This document shows positions 1-8,290 of a DNA stretch of 64,000 nucleotides, in pieces. The DNA is from VBWE01 sp943372645 (GTDB lineage Bacteria > Bacteroidota > Bacteroidia > Palsa-965). Location of the stretch: NCBI GenBank assembly GCA_943372645.1, contig CALRZN010000014.1, positions 73,192-137,191 on the forward strand. The letters run 5' to 3'. Numbering within the stretch: the stretch's first letter is position 1; every line of letters begins with the position of its first letter. The notes below the pieces were generated by a model that worked only from the letters and a program-made list of their open reading frames with translations, was not told the origin of the DNA and did no database searches. The position numbers and the translations under genes were made by a program.

Positions 1-249
1 TTCTTTTTTTTGCATTGCTTTGCGCATGGTTCCGTTTACGGGCATAATAAAATCGCCATCGCCCATGGGTAGCAGCGCAACGGCTTTGATGGCATAATCA
101 TCCAGTTTGCCTTTGACGCGGAACGATTGTGTTGCCCCCTTTTTCAGGCGATGAATCAGATCAGGTGTAATGTTGATATATGTCCAGCCCGTTTTCTCGC
201 CTTTTTTGGCAAAGCGGAGCAAAGTGGCCGTAAATTTTACAGCGGGCAT
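1..249 (-). CDS. DUF1905 family protein (3' part lost at window edge)
   Basis: The reverse strand reads an open frame from an ATG at 249 to the left edge, 83 codons without a stop. The translation begins MPAVKFTATLLRFAKKGEK and continues with TGWTYINITPDLIHRLKKG and a VKGKLDDYAIKAVALLPMGDG segment. This is the pattern of the small beta-barrel DUF1905 family, often fused to a YdeI/OmpD-associated tail. The function of the family is not established. The gene is truncated by the window, so its full length and any C-terminal YdeI-like domain cannot be seen. A decayed paralogue lies at 1596-1709, which supports the reading frame and the start. Confidence 0.75.
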   Translation of the reverse strand, partial: MPAVKFTATLLRFAKKGEKTGWTYINITPDLIHRLKKGATQSFRVKGKLDDYAIKAVALLPMGDGDFIMPVNGTMRKAMQKKE

Positions 250-307
250 GTGACAAAGATAGTGCTTCGGTATTATTACCGCGTGCTGCCCCGGCGGCGT
301 AAAAGAA

Positions 308-315
308 TATCTTTG
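308..315 (+). promoter_or_regulatory. Bacteroidota-type -7 promoter element
   Basis: TATCTTTG matches the TAnnTTTG -7 consensus and lies 17 bases before the first ATG of the thioredoxin-fold gene at 333. No convincing -33 TTG is seen at the usual 19-21 base spacing. Confidence 0.5.
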
Positions 316-332
316 TTTAGCCTGAAAAAACA

Positions 333-1595
333 ATGATGAAAAAAATCCTGTTTCCCGTTTTTCTGCTCTGCATGGCCGCCGGTATTTTGCGGGCGCAAAC
401 CACCGAAGTGCACCCGGAACGTTATTTTGGCGACGAACGCGGAGGTGTATCGCCTGTTGTTACATTTACATTGAATACCGGCGACACAGCCATTTTTCCG
501 AAAAATAAATTTCCGGATATCATTTACCCCAAAGTAAACAACCCGGGCATTGCCGGTTTTTCGTTTCTGTATTCGTCGCTTATTCCTGCAGGACATTTAC
601 CCGGAGAAAGCAGCCTGGTTTATTTTACGCATCTCGACGGGCCTCAGCCGGAAGCATGGTTTGATAAAAATTACAATTACAACTACACCGATGACGGGCC
701 GCCGGTTCGCTGTAACGAGTCAGGCATGCTGCGCATTGAACTGCAGGACCCGTTGCATGCCGGGCGCAGTATGGGATTTTTATTTGGGTTGCTCAAAAAC
801 AAAACACACATCGACAGTGCTGTTGCAGTGATAATTGCCGGCAGCCCGATGTATGCAGGCACAACGCCGCTGAAACAGGAGTACTGGCTCGAACAGCAGG
901 CGCAATGGATGAAAGGCCAGGATGTGGTATGCGGTGGTGATTCGCTGAGCGTGGTATTCTTTGATCAGAACATGAACGGTTGTTTTACCGAAAATGACGA
1001 CCTGGTGTGCCTGTATGATTACGGTAAAAAGGAAGCCCGTTCAGCACAGTTCACCGGTACCGAAACCATTAAGCCGGGCCTGCTGCTGCAGCACAGGCGC
1101 AACATATACGAACTGCAAACCGACAGCACAAAATGCAATACAGCTGTGCTCAAACGCCGCACCGATGTGGTGATGCCGCACCGCCTGCGCACAGGCGATA
1201 CACTGCCGCACTTTTACACGACACTGCTCAACGGCGACTCTGCAGATATTTATTCGGTGATGCAGCCCGGGAAATTTGTGCTGTTTGATTTCTGGGGCAT
1301 CTGGTGCAAAGGGTGTGTGTTGCAGATTCCGGAACTGAAAAAAATCCACCAGCAATACGGCGACCGCCTGCAGCTTGTTTCGTGCAACGCATACGATGAC
1401 CGCGAAAAACTGAAAACGTATGTACTGCAGCACGACATGAGATGGACGCAAATCATAAGCGATGAAAGCATGCGCCAGCTGCTGTATGGCAACGACAGTT
1501 TTCCGTTTGGCATTCTCATTGGTCCCGACCGGCGGATTATTGCGTTTGATATCGGTACAAAGGAGGCGCTGAAACGGGCAGGGGTGAAGGAGTAG
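333..1595 (+). CDS. TlpA-like thioredoxin-fold secreted protein
   Basis: The 420-residue product starts with a Sec signal peptide (MMKKILFPVFLLCMAAGILRAQ region) and should act outside the cytoplasm. The N-terminal ~270 residues are not recognised. The C-terminal ~130 residues are a thioredoxin/TlpA fold: TGDTLPHFYTTLLNGDSADI, then LFDFWGIWCKGC with the redox CxxC pair near residue 325, then a cis-Pro-type segment ('FPFGILIGPDR'). TlpA-like proteins reduce or shuffle disulfides in the periplasm. Bacteroidota have many such fusions, often lipoproteins; this one shows no lipobox. Two consecutive ATGs (333, 336) could both serve as start. It is flanked on both sides by opposite-strand DUF1905 sequences (one intact, one decayed), so it may have been inserted or amplified there. 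Confidence 0.8.
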   Translation: MMKKILFPVFLLCMAAGILRAQTTEVHPERYFGDERGGVSPVVTFTLNTGDTAIFPKNKFPDIIYPKVNNPGIAGFSFLYSSLIPAGHLPGESSLVYFTHLDGPQPEAWFDKNYNYNYTDDGPPVRCNESGMLRIELQDPLHAGRSMGFLFGLLKNKTHIDSAVAVIIAGSPMYAGTTPLKQEYWLEQQAQWMKGQDVVCGGDSLSVVFFDQNMNGCFTENDDLVCLYDYGKKEARSAQFTGTETIKPGLLLQHRRNIYELQTDSTKCNTAVLKRRTDVVMPHRLRTGDTLPHFYTTLLNGDSADIYSVMQPGKFVLFDFWGIWCKGCVLQIPELKKIHQQYGDRLQLVSCNAYDDREKLKTYVLQHDMRWTQIISDESMRQLLYGNDSFPFGILIGPDRRIIAFDIGTKEALKRAGVKE

Positions 1596-1709
1596 TTCGC
1601 CGGGGAGGCGGTTCACCACGTTGGCCGTGATTTGAATATACGATCAGCCGGTTTTTTCGCCTTCGCATGCAAACTTCAGGATGGCTGCATTGAAGGAAAA
1701 AGGTGTCAT
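1596..1709 (-). pseudogene. Decayed DUF1905 paralogue, N-terminal fragment with in-frame stop
   Basis: Read from an ATG at 1709 the reverse strand gives MTPFSFNAAILKFACEGEK, then TG, a TGA stop at 1646-1644, then SYIQITANVVNRLPGE. This aligns along its length with the left-edge gene (MPAVKFTATLLRFAKKGEK-TGW-TYINITPDLIHRLKKG). The stop falls exactly on the tryptophan codon of the intact copy, a single-base TGG to TGA change. Similarity ends where the convergent thioredoxin-fold gene stops (1595), so the rest of the gene is missing. Recoding of TGA is very unlikely given the truncation. Confidence 0.7.
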
Positions 1710-1721
1710 GGTTCAACTATA

Positions 1722-1744
1722 ATTTTTCTGTACTGCAGAAAAAT
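1722..1744. terminator. AT-rich hairpin between convergent units
   Basis: A perfect 9-bp stem (ATTTTTCTG / CAGAAAAAT) with a 5-base loop lies between the end of the Kelch gene and the DUF1905 remnant. Position and T-rich arms suggest a weak terminator. There is no long separate T tract. Confidence 0.35.
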
Positions 1745-1754
1745 GCACCCCGCG

Positions 1755-3359
1755 CTATTCCGTAATTACGAGCCGTTCGCGGGCACTGAAGCGGCCATCG
1801 AAAACCACGTTCACCTGGTACACCCCGGCAGGCAGATTAACCCCGTTATTCATCGGAACAACCTGCAGACCGGCGGGCATGGCGAATAAACTGCGTTTCG
1901 CAACGATGCGGCCGTTGACATCGGTAATGAGCACATCCATGTTTCCTTTGTAAGGCAGGTTGATGCGCAGTTTAAAATCGGATTCGGCCGGATTCGGGAA
2001 CACCTGCACCTGCAACGGATTTTTTCCGTCGAGCGGCTGCTGCACCGAAAGCGGGTTATTGATGAGCCACACTTCGTAAATAACCGGGTGCGCACTTGTT
2101 ACGCCGGTGTTGTTGTTGGTAAACGGATTGGTCTGTGTACTGTAAATACCGCCGCAGATGTGTCCTGCAAGTGCTGAATCAGGAGGCAATGCTGCCAGTT
2201 TTATGATCTCTGTTTGGTAATGCGGCAGGTTGTGGTTCAGAATAAATTCTGAACTCGCACCGATCAGCACAGGCATTTCATTCGGGAAAGCATGTTCTTC
2301 AAGCAGCCCGTTTGAATCGCGCGACAACCGACTGATTGTTTTTACGAACGGAACGTTGTTGTCCTGCACCAGCGTGTTGTTCACATACGCATACTGACTC
2401 ATGCCACCGAAAAACAAACTGTGCATGGTGTTGCTCACGCTGTCGTATAATGCCGTATGGGCAGAATGGTAGTTGCTCAGGTATTGGCTGAACGCAGTTA
2501 CCGGCGTATAACCGGCAGCTGTTATTTCTACCGGGTATAAAAAAGGAAGATCAATTCCCACCTGGAAAACACCGGATGACAGCAGGTATCCGTCGTCGCC
2601 GTTCGGAAACACTTGTGGAACCAGGTTGTAATCGCGGCGGTGCAGGTGCACCTGGTCGGTAATCACGGAATAATTGCTGTAACTCAGCTGCGATCCGGAA
2701 TTGTTAATCGTAAATTTCCGGATGCTGTTTGTATAGGTTTGTGTGTATGTCGGATTCCCCATCGGGTTATACCGCCCGTCGAACCGATGGCCACCCACAA
2801 GATAAAATGTCTGCCCGATTTTACCCAACTGTGCCCCGGTAACGGCAAAAACGGTATCTGTAATTTGTTTGAAGTAGGGTGTGATGGCCGAGCCGCTAAC
2901 CACCGCGTTGATCAGCCCGGAAACAGCCACTGATGTCATGTTCGGAAACGTGATATGGTCAGCAGCCGTATTGCTGTACGCATAACCGCCGATGATGTAT
3001 AGCGAATCGGCATCCTGGTAAAATACAGTGTTCGTTGCCTGTAATTGTTCCTGCAGCGGAACCGCAAGTGTGTTCAGCGGTGCCGACCAGAACTGCTGTG
3101 CGTTTACATCAACCACATAAATGCTGGTGTTGTTGTCAGCGGGCGGGAATGCATTAAACGGCTGCCGCGCATGCAGTCCGTCGGTACGCCCGCCGATAAT
3201 CAGCCACTTTCCGCCCGACTGCGCAACGGCAAACGAGTGGAGGCCGGGAAAACCGGCAATGGTAACCGGTTTTATTTTTACCGAATAATTAAACGGGATG
3301 TTTTGTGCAGTCAGCAGTGCTGGCAACAACAGCAAAAAAAGAATCTGTTTGAGTTTCAT
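1755..3359 (-). CDS. Kelch-like secreted protein with T9SS type A sorting domain
   Basis: The 534-residue product has a signal peptide (MKLKQILFLLLLPALLTAQ) and is predicted to be exported and handed to the type IX secretion system. The middle contains several segments of Kelch/galactose-oxidase beta-propeller type, such as GGKWLIIGGRTDGLHARQP, DADSLYIIGGYAYS and QTFYLVGGHRFDGRYNP, each with the paired glycines that end a blade strand. The C-terminal ~80 residues are a T9SS sorting domain: VFPNPAESDFKLRI, a VLITDVNGRIV core and the closing LPAGVYQVNVVFDG with basic residues near the end. It is probably surface attached. No catalytic residues are recognised. It is transcribed alone. Confidence 0.85.
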   Translation of the reverse strand: MKLKQILFLLLLPALLTAQNIPFNYSVKIKPVTIAGFPGLHSFAVAQSGGKWLIIGGRTDGLHARQPFNAFPPADNNTSIYVVDVNAQQFWSAPLNTLAVPLQEQLQATNTVFYQDADSLYIIGGYAYSNTAADHITFPNMTSVAVSGLINAVVSGSAITPYFKQITDTVFAVTGAQLGKIGQTFYLVGGHRFDGRYNPMGNPTYTQTYTNSIRKFTINNSGSQLSYSNYSVITDQVHLHRRDYNLVPQVFPNGDDGYLLSSGVFQVGIDLPFLYPVEITAAGYTPVTAFSQYLSNYHSAHTALYDSVSNTMHSLFFGGMSQYAYVNNTLVQDNNVPFVKTISRLSRDSNGLLEEHAFPNEMPVLIGASSEFILNHNLPHYQTEIIKLAALPPDSALAGHICGGIYSTQTNPFTNNNTGVTSAHPVIYEVWLINNPLSVQQPLDGKNPLQVQVFPNPAESDFKLRINLPYKGNMDVLITDVNGRIVAKRSLFAMPAGLQVVPMNNGVNLPAGVYQVNVVFDGRFSARERLVITE

Positions 3360-3407
3360 GCTTCCGGTTTTTCAGTGTAAAATTACCAGAAGGCTTTTGC
3401 CCGGATT

Positions 3408-3421
3408 GTAACAATTGTTAC
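3408..3421. promoter_or_regulatory. Perfect 14-bp palindrome upstream of Kelch gene
   Basis: GTAACAATTGTTAC is a perfect palindrome about 50 bases upstream of the Kelch-type gene on its coding strand, in the 99-base gap before the reductase gene. It has the size and symmetry of a dimeric regulator site. No regulator can be assigned. Confidence 0.3.
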
Positions 3422-3458
3422 GTACAGGAGTTGCTGCGGACAAAAAAAACATAACCGG

Positions 3459-3992
3459 TCATCGGCATTTATAATGCAGCTGTACCAGCCCTTTTTCAAA
3501 GGCCGTTGTTTGCACCAGTTGCAGTGGCATTTCGGGCCGGCTGTTGTTAAACAGTGCAATGCCTTTGCCAAGCAGCACGGGAATAACAGAAACGACCAGT
3601 TCATCAATAAGTCCGTCGTTCAGCAGCAGGTTTACAATTTCAGCACCGCCATCGCAGTATATATTTTTACCAGGTTCGTTTTTTAACCGCATCACAAGTT
3701 CACGCAAACTGCCGGAGTAATAATGCACATCGCCTTCCGATGCCTGCGGGGTGCGTGTTATCACGTAAACAGTTTTGTCCGGATGCGGGTTGGTGTGAAT
3801 CATGGAAAAAACCTTGTCCCAGGTTTTGCGCCCGACGATAATGGTATCAACGGTTTTCACAAATGCGTGGTAGCCGTAATCTTCGCCTTCTTTTTCTACT
3901 ATGCCGAGAAAATCAAGATCGCCTTCGGGTGTGGCAATAAATCCGTCGAGGCTCATGGCGATGTAGAGGACGAGTGGGCGGTTGGTTTGCAT
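3459..3992 (-). CDS. Dihydrofolate reductase family protein (RibD C-terminal type)
   Basis: The 177-residue protein carries the DHFR-like/RibD-C fold. It opens with LVLYIAMSLDGFIATPEGDL, the usual 'SLDGfIA' start of this family. An IIVGRKTWDKV segment follows (NADPH-binding region), then VYVITRTP, then NIYCDGGAEIVNLLLNDGLIDELVVSVIPVLLGKGIALF, the GGxxL and 'PvllGkG' motifs. Length is typical. Members are NADPH-dependent reductases of pteridine or pyrimidine-like substrates; the stand-alone forms mostly have unknown substrates, so this is not folA by default. The ATG at 3992 directly precedes the conserved N-terminus. It appears to be monocistronic. Confidence 0.85.
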   Translation of the reverse strand: MQTNRPLVLYIAMSLDGFIATPEGDLDFLGIVEKEGEDYGYHAFVKTVDTIIVGRKTWDKVFSMIHTNPHPDKTVYVITRTPQASEGDVHYYSGSLRELVMRLKNEPGKNIYCDGGAEIVNLLLNDGLIDELVVSVIPVLLGKGIALFNNSRPEMPLQLVQTTAFEKGLVQLHYKCR

Positions 3993-4061
3993 GGGGTAAA
4001 GATGGGAAAATTAAAAACGCTTTTTCATAAGCGTTTGATTCCAAACAATAAATGACCCGGT

Positions 4062-4175
4062 AAAAAAACAGAGCGGGAAACAGAGCACAGAAACAGAGCG
4101 CAGAGCGATACTGAAAATGATACCCTCCGCTCTTCGTTCTGTTTCTCTGCTCTGATCGTGACAAGCATGTATAAA
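4062..4175. repeat. Hairpin repeat family A, copy 1
   Basis: Two 27-base arms (4081-4107 and 4128-4154) pair imperfectly around a 20-base spacer. The same arms and spacer recur three times at 10201-10494. A leading A-rich stretch with CAGAGCGGGAAA (4070-4080) and a trailing GACAAGCATGTATAAAAA are also shared. It lies at the junction between GC-rich core sequence and the AT-richer block. Confidence 0.85.
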
Positions 4176-4211
4176 AAACAGAGCGTGTAGATGGATTTTT
4201 GATTTTATGAA

Positions 4212-4937
4212 TTAAGTTTTCTCCGGCCATTGACTTTTTTTGCATTCATAACTGCTTTTTACGCCCTTAATTAAAAGCCATAGCGTTATTGAAATCTCTC
4301 CCAGAATCCAAAATGGCATTGAAAATTGAAATACAAGTGTTTGGTAGCCAGGCAGAAGAAGGTGCGTTAAACAATGAATTATGTAAGTTATGCCGTTCAG
4401 AATAAGAAAGATTCCCAGGATGCGAGGAATAAACCCGGATTTATATACCAACAGGCCAAATGGCAAAAGCCATAGTCCCCAGAACATTTCAACGATAATC
4501 GATCCGTAGTCATTCATTTTAAGGAAAAGCATACCAAAATCTTGTCTCTGGCTTAGTTCAAATGTTTTCAATACTTCGCCTTTAAACATATTAATCGCAG
4601 CTATACTGAAAGCATCAGAAATAAAAGCTACCGGAATAGTCAGGATCAATAAAGTAACCATAAGCCTGGCGTAACTTTCGTTTACATGCCTGAGCAACCG
4701 ATACAAAGCCAATACCATAAAAACGCAAATGGCACTGCTAAAAACATCATTAGCGATTCCTGTATAAAACAAAAACTCGTGGGAGCGCATTTTGTTTGCG
4801 GTTGACAATGCATCGCCCTGTGTTATGGTTTTTGGTACAACATACATCAGGCTATAGCATGCTGTCATTACCCAAATAAAATACAATACACCTGCAGTCC
4901 TCGCGGTTTTTTTAATCGGGGTCAAATTAGTTTCCAC
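4212..4937 (-). CDS. DUF4386-type integral membrane protein
   Basis: The 241-residue protein has about six hydrophobic segments and begins (GTG start at 4937) with an ETNLTPIKKTARTAGVLYF segment, typical of DUF4386 proteins in which a basic patch precedes the first membrane helix. Loop sequences such as LYRLLRHVNESYARLM and the closing LTHLLLPGYQTLVFQF also fit. The family's function is unknown. One base separates it from the stop of the small upstream gene, so the two are probably co-transcribed and translationally coupled, which would explain the GTG start. Base composition is AT-richer than the core genes. Confidence 0.75.
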   Translation of the reverse strand: METNLTPIKKTARTAGVLYFIWVMTACYSLMYVVPKTITQGDALSTANKMRSHEFLFYTGIANDVFSSAICVFMVLALYRLLRHVNESYARLMVTLLILTIPVAFISDAFSIAAINMFKGEVLKTFELSQRQDFGMLFLKMNDYGSIIVEMFWGLWLLPFGLLVYKSGFIPRILGIFLILNGITYIIHCLTHLLLPGYQTLVFQFSMPFWILGEISITLWLLIKGVKSSYECKKSQWPEKT

Positions 4938-4938
4938 A

Positions 4939-5211
4939 TTAATAGGGTTTTTTATTTGACTTTAATGTTGAATCCCATTTTTGCGAAGCCTCCTTTTGAG
5001 TTTTACTCCATTCAGCCTGAAACTCTTTTTGAGCCGCAATTTCTGATTGAGTTGATGGCCTGGACGATGACGCACAAGACGATATCATGCCCCAGCTTAC
5101 AATAACTGCCGTAGTAAGAACCAAAAACAATAAGCCCGTCTTCGGTGCGGTTTTTCCATTTGCTGTTTGTTCGACGACTTTTACTGATTGCTGTGCGTCC
5201 TGGTTTTTCAT
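4939..5211 (-). CDS. Small single-pass membrane protein of unknown function
   Basis: The 90-residue protein has a charged/polar N-terminus (MKNQDAQQSVKVVEQTANGK), one hydrophobic helix (GLLFLVLTTAVIVSWGMISS, ~residues 26-45) followed by a CASSSRP stretch, and a Lys/Gln/Trp-rich tail with coiled-coil-like spacing. It is not recognisable as any named family. The internal Cys after a hydrophobic stretch is too far from the N-terminus for a normal lipobox. It is upstream of and contiguous with the DUF4386 gene. Confidence 0.6.
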   Translation of the reverse strand: MKNQDAQQSVKVVEQTANGKTAPKTGLLFLVLTTAVIVSWGMISSCASSSRPSTQSEIAAQKEFQAEWSKTQKEASQKWDSTLKSNKKPY

Positions 5212-5383
5212 GGTATTTGTTTTTAGATTATTAGTTACGATTTTATATTAACCCAAATTAAGCGATAGAGCTATTTCGCCCCCTTTTTTTAGTAAAAGCA
5301 ACCTTTTTCTATTGCTTAAATTTGAGAATCCCGCAGCATTTGATTCAAAAAAATGCATTTACCTTCAAATGCGGATTGCGGGA

Positions 5384-5761
5384 TTAATCAATGGGCTCCC
5401 ATAACTGGATTTTGTTTCCTTCCGGGTCAAGGATATGAACGAATTTACCGTAGTCAAAAGTTTCAATAGTATCAACAATAGCCACACCGCTTTTTTCTAA
5501 CTCCTCAACCAGTGCTGCCAGGTTCTCAACCCTGTAATTTATCATAAAGTCTTTTGTTGAAGGTTCAAAGTATTTTGTCTTTTCAGCAAAGGGTGTCCAT
5601 TGGGTAGTTGCTTTCGATGTACTGTCCGGCGTTTGATACCACTCGAACGTTGCTCCATATGGGTTTGTGTTTAAACCAAGATTGTTTTGATACCACGCTG
5701 TCATTTTTTCAGGGTCTTTGCATTTGAAAAAAATGCCGCCTATACCTGTTACTTTTTTCAT
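5384..5761 (-). CDS. VOC (glyoxalase/bleomycin resistance) family protein
   Basis: The 125-residue protein is a single vicinal-oxygen-chelate domain made of two beta-alpha-beta3 halves. The first half starts with GIGGIFFKCKDPEKMTAWY and the second contains INYRVENLAALVEELEKSG and ends IETFDYGKFVHILDPEGNKIQLWEP. The closing 'DPEGNkiqLWEP' with its metal-ligand glutamate is the usual signature. Family members are metal-dependent lyases, dioxygenases or drug-binding proteins; no substrate can be named. It stands alone within the AT-rich block, separated by ~110-170 bases from its neighbours. Confidence 0.85.
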   Translation of the reverse strand: MKKVTGIGGIFFKCKDPEKMTAWYQNNLGLNTNPYGATFEWYQTPDSTSKATTQWTPFAEKTKYFEPSTKDFMINYRVENLAALVEELEKSGVAIVDTIETFDYGKFVHILDPEGNKIQLWEPID

Positions 5762-5870
5762 GATTGTTATGTTTTTGTATTGTTAACTAATAATTGTATT
5801 TAAGGCCAAAATGAAACAAAAGAAATGTTGTGGTTCTTCGTATATATAGTTGCTTTGTTTCATTTTAGCG

Positions 5871-7541
5871 CTACTTTACTTTTTTTGCATCAGCCTGGCG
5901 GCCGCCCTGGTTCATTATTGCTTTTACAGTCTTTCCGGCATCGTCATTGACAAATTCAAATTGAGCATCGTTAACTTTGAGAAAGAATTTTGTTTCTGTT
6001 TCAGCAAACAGTTCAATTTTATCCTGGCCACCAGCTTCTAAGAAAAGACGGCCTGGTTCTTTTGTTATCGAAAAAACGAATTCAGGTGTAACTTCATATT
6101 CACCAACATAAGACGCAAGTATTTTATCATCTACTTTTATTCCGTTTGTATCAGGTATCGCTTTATTCGTTTTATACCAAACTTCGTTTCCGGTTAGTTT
6201 TTCAGCTAATAACTTTTCGATTTTCCCCTTTTTGTTTTTTGAAAACACGATTGTTTGCATTGGATTGCCATCAAAGAAAAACGCATTGTTTTCATATGCC
6301 TTAAGAAGAGATTTGGGACCTCTGCCAAGTTGTGAAAACAACTTATTTTCCGACGATGTAATAGTTCGTTGCAGACCTGTTTTGTTTTCATATACTCCTT
6401 CGTATCCCTTTAAAATTGCACTATCTACAGGTATTGTTTTGTATTCGTATGGCCTGCCGGATGTCAGTGCAGCCAATTTCGAAGCAATATCTTTAGGATA
6501 ACTGCAATCACAATTAGAAAAAACCACTACAAAAACATCTTCTTTTGGCAGATATATTTCTGCTGTTCCAAAACCCTCAATACTGCCACCATGCCAGATA
6601 GAAGGATTTTCGTACACATAACCCAAACGTCTGCCGTAACCATAATCGACTTCCGTTCCATCTGTAAGTTTATATCTGGTAAAGGCTTTATCCAGGCTTT
6701 CTTTTTTTATCAATTTATAGGTATGAACAGCCTGGTGCCATTTGAAAAAATCCGCTACAGTTGATTGAATTGCGCCTGCAGAATAAACATGGGTCATATT
6801 TAAAAACCGGGCGTTTTCGAAACCATTATTCCCCAGGCTATAAGCACTAACCCTGTTATTAATTATTTTTTTGTTACTGGCAAAATGAGAATTGGTCATG
6901 TCTGCGGGTTTGAAAATATGCTCTTCAAGATATTCCGCATAGGTTTTTCCTGTAATCTTTTCGATGATGTACCCCAATAAAAAATATCCGGAATTGCTGT
7001 ATTCCCATTTTGTTCCCGGAGGAAAACGCATTGGCATGTTCTTAAAAAAATCAATCACCTCGGTTGGTGTACAGTCAAAGGCAAGTTTCTTCTCAGGATC
7101 TTTCATACCTGAATAATTATGAATGCCTGACGTATGCGTCAACAAATGTTCTATTGTGATTCTATATCCATGTGTCGGATAATCGGGAATGTACTTCGTG
7201 ATATCGTCCTGTAAATTTAGTTTTCCCTGCTCCATCAGTTGCAGTATAGCGATCGCGGTAAACTCCTTACCTATAGATGCAATCCAGAAAACATTATCCA
7301 CTTGCATGGGTGTGTTCAATTCCAGATTAGCCATTCCGAACGCTTTTTTATAAATAACCTTGCCGTTGCGGGAAACCAAAACCGTTGCGCCGGGTTCATT
7401 CGTTTTGAATTGCTCTGAAAGGATTTTGTCAAAGTAGGTGGTAAGTTGCGCGTCATCTTTTTGCTGGCCATAGCTAAAATTGAACAAAAGCGCGAATACA
7501 AGAATTAATGTAAGCTTAGCAGAAGACATATTTATTTTCAT
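5871..7541 (-). CDS. Secreted serine hydrolase, beta-lactamase/D-Ala-peptidase (class C) fold
   Basis: The 556-residue protein has a signal peptide (SAKLTLILVFALLFNFSYGQ). It carries the three class C/PBP4-like motifs: SxxK in VFWIASIGKEFTAIAIL, YxN in KWEYSNSGYFLLGYI, and HGG (replacing KTG) in SIWHGGSIEGFGTAEIYLP. The C-terminal ~180 residues form a lipocalin-like accessory region (VGEYEVTPEFVFSIT) seen in Bacteroidota members. Such enzymes are periplasmic esterases, peptidases or beta-lactamase relatives; resistance activity should not be assumed. The second Met (MSSAKL) is an equally good start. It lies 71 bases downstream of a membrane protein gene on the same strand. Confidence 0.85.
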   Translation of the reverse strand: MKINMSSAKLTLILVFALLFNFSYGQQKDDAQLTTYFDKILSEQFKTNEPGATVLVSRNGKVIYKKAFGMANLELNTPMQVDNVFWIASIGKEFTAIAILQLMEQGKLNLQDDITKYIPDYPTHGYRITIEHLLTHTSGIHNYSGMKDPEKKLAFDCTPTEVIDFFKNMPMRFPPGTKWEYSNSGYFLLGYIIEKITGKTYAEYLEEHIFKPADMTNSHFASNKKIINNRVSAYSLGNNGFENARFLNMTHVYSAGAIQSTVADFFKWHQAVHTYKLIKKESLDKAFTRYKLTDGTEVDYGYGRRLGYVYENPSIWHGGSIEGFGTAEIYLPKEDVFVVVFSNCDCSYPKDIASKLAALTSGRPYEYKTIPVDSAILKGYEGVYENKTGLQRTITSSENKLFSQLGRGPKSLLKAYENNAFFFDGNPMQTIVFSKNKKGKIEKLLAEKLTGNEVWYKTNKAIPDTNGIKVDDKILASYVGEYEVTPEFVFSITKEPGRLFLEAGGQDKIELFAETETKFFLKVNDAQFEFVNDDAGKTVKAIMNQGGRQADAKKVK

Positions 7542-7612
7542 CAGGTTTATTTTATTATGCCGGTTTTATTGTGAATTACTCATTTTACATCAGCCTTTGA
7601 AATAATTGCAAA

Positions 7613-8131
7613 TCAAACGCTCTTCTTTTCCTTTAAGATATATTTTTCAAACACATACCTCCAGGGCATGAATATTATAGGGATGATAACACCTGAAAAG
7701 ATGCGTGTCATTTCACCTGCAGGAGAACCATCAAGCGTACCCGCCATCCATAAGGGATAAGCCACCACAATAAGCCAGAGCGATTTATAGAAAATCATAA
7801 AAAGCATAATCGGCAACATGCGGAGCGTATGGAATACACCTAAAAGCGAAAGGGTTGAGTATGCAGCCCAGGCACACCACGCCACGGCTTTGGTTGGATC
7901 CCATGCCCCCCGGTGAGTTAAGATTGTTGTCCATGAATCTGTTGCCACAAAAACAAACATTAGCGCGAAGAACAACCGCATTACATAAATATTGATTCTG
8001 CGAACGCCATCATAGTTTACATAGTCTCTTTTCAACAAACTTTTGATACTGAAAACCGGTGGCTTTTGCTGTGGTGCCTGGTTAAGTATTTGGTCTTGTT
8101 TGTTTGAAGAGTCAGAATGAAGTGTTGGCAT
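7613..8131 (-). CDS. Four-helix integral membrane protein, unknown family
   Basis: The 172-residue protein has a polar, Gln/Pro-rich N-terminus of about 45 residues. Four hydrophobic segments follow, near RLFFALMFVFVATDS, AWCAWAAYSTLSLLGVFHTL, LPIMLFMIFYKSLWLIVVAY and IFSGVIIPIIFMPWRYV. The tail is lysine-rich. I recognise no named family. It is divergent from the LytS-type kinase gene; LytTR regulators often control an adjacent membrane protein gene, so this is a plausible target. That is inference from position only. Confidence 0.7.
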   Translation of the reverse strand: MPTLHSDSSNKQDQILNQAPQQKPPVFSIKSLLKRDYVNYDGVRRINIYVMRLFFALMFVFVATDSWTTILTHRGAWDPTKAVAWCAWAAYSTLSLLGVFHTLRMLPIMLFMIFYKSLWLIVVAYPLWMAGTLDGSPAGEMTRIFSGVIIPIIFMPWRYVFEKYILKEKKSV

Positions 8132-8290
8132 AAATTTATGTTTTACAACACAAAAATGACTAATAAGAAGTAGCGTCCAATGGCACTGTCAATGAACAGC
8201 AGATTATAGTCAACAAACAACCGGATTGTGCCTGGGCAAGAAGGAAATGGCTGGATAGATTTGCCTAAATTTACTTACCATTACAGAGCG

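Noticed and set aside
1041..1619. 192-codon reverse open frame overlapping the thioredoxin-fold gene
   Set aside because: It is antisense to a well-supported gene; only its first codons belong to the DUF1905 remnant.
5871..7541. Antibiotic-resistance beta-lactamase
   Set aside because: The HGG third motif and the lipocalin-like tail fit general serine hydrolases; resistance cannot be inferred.
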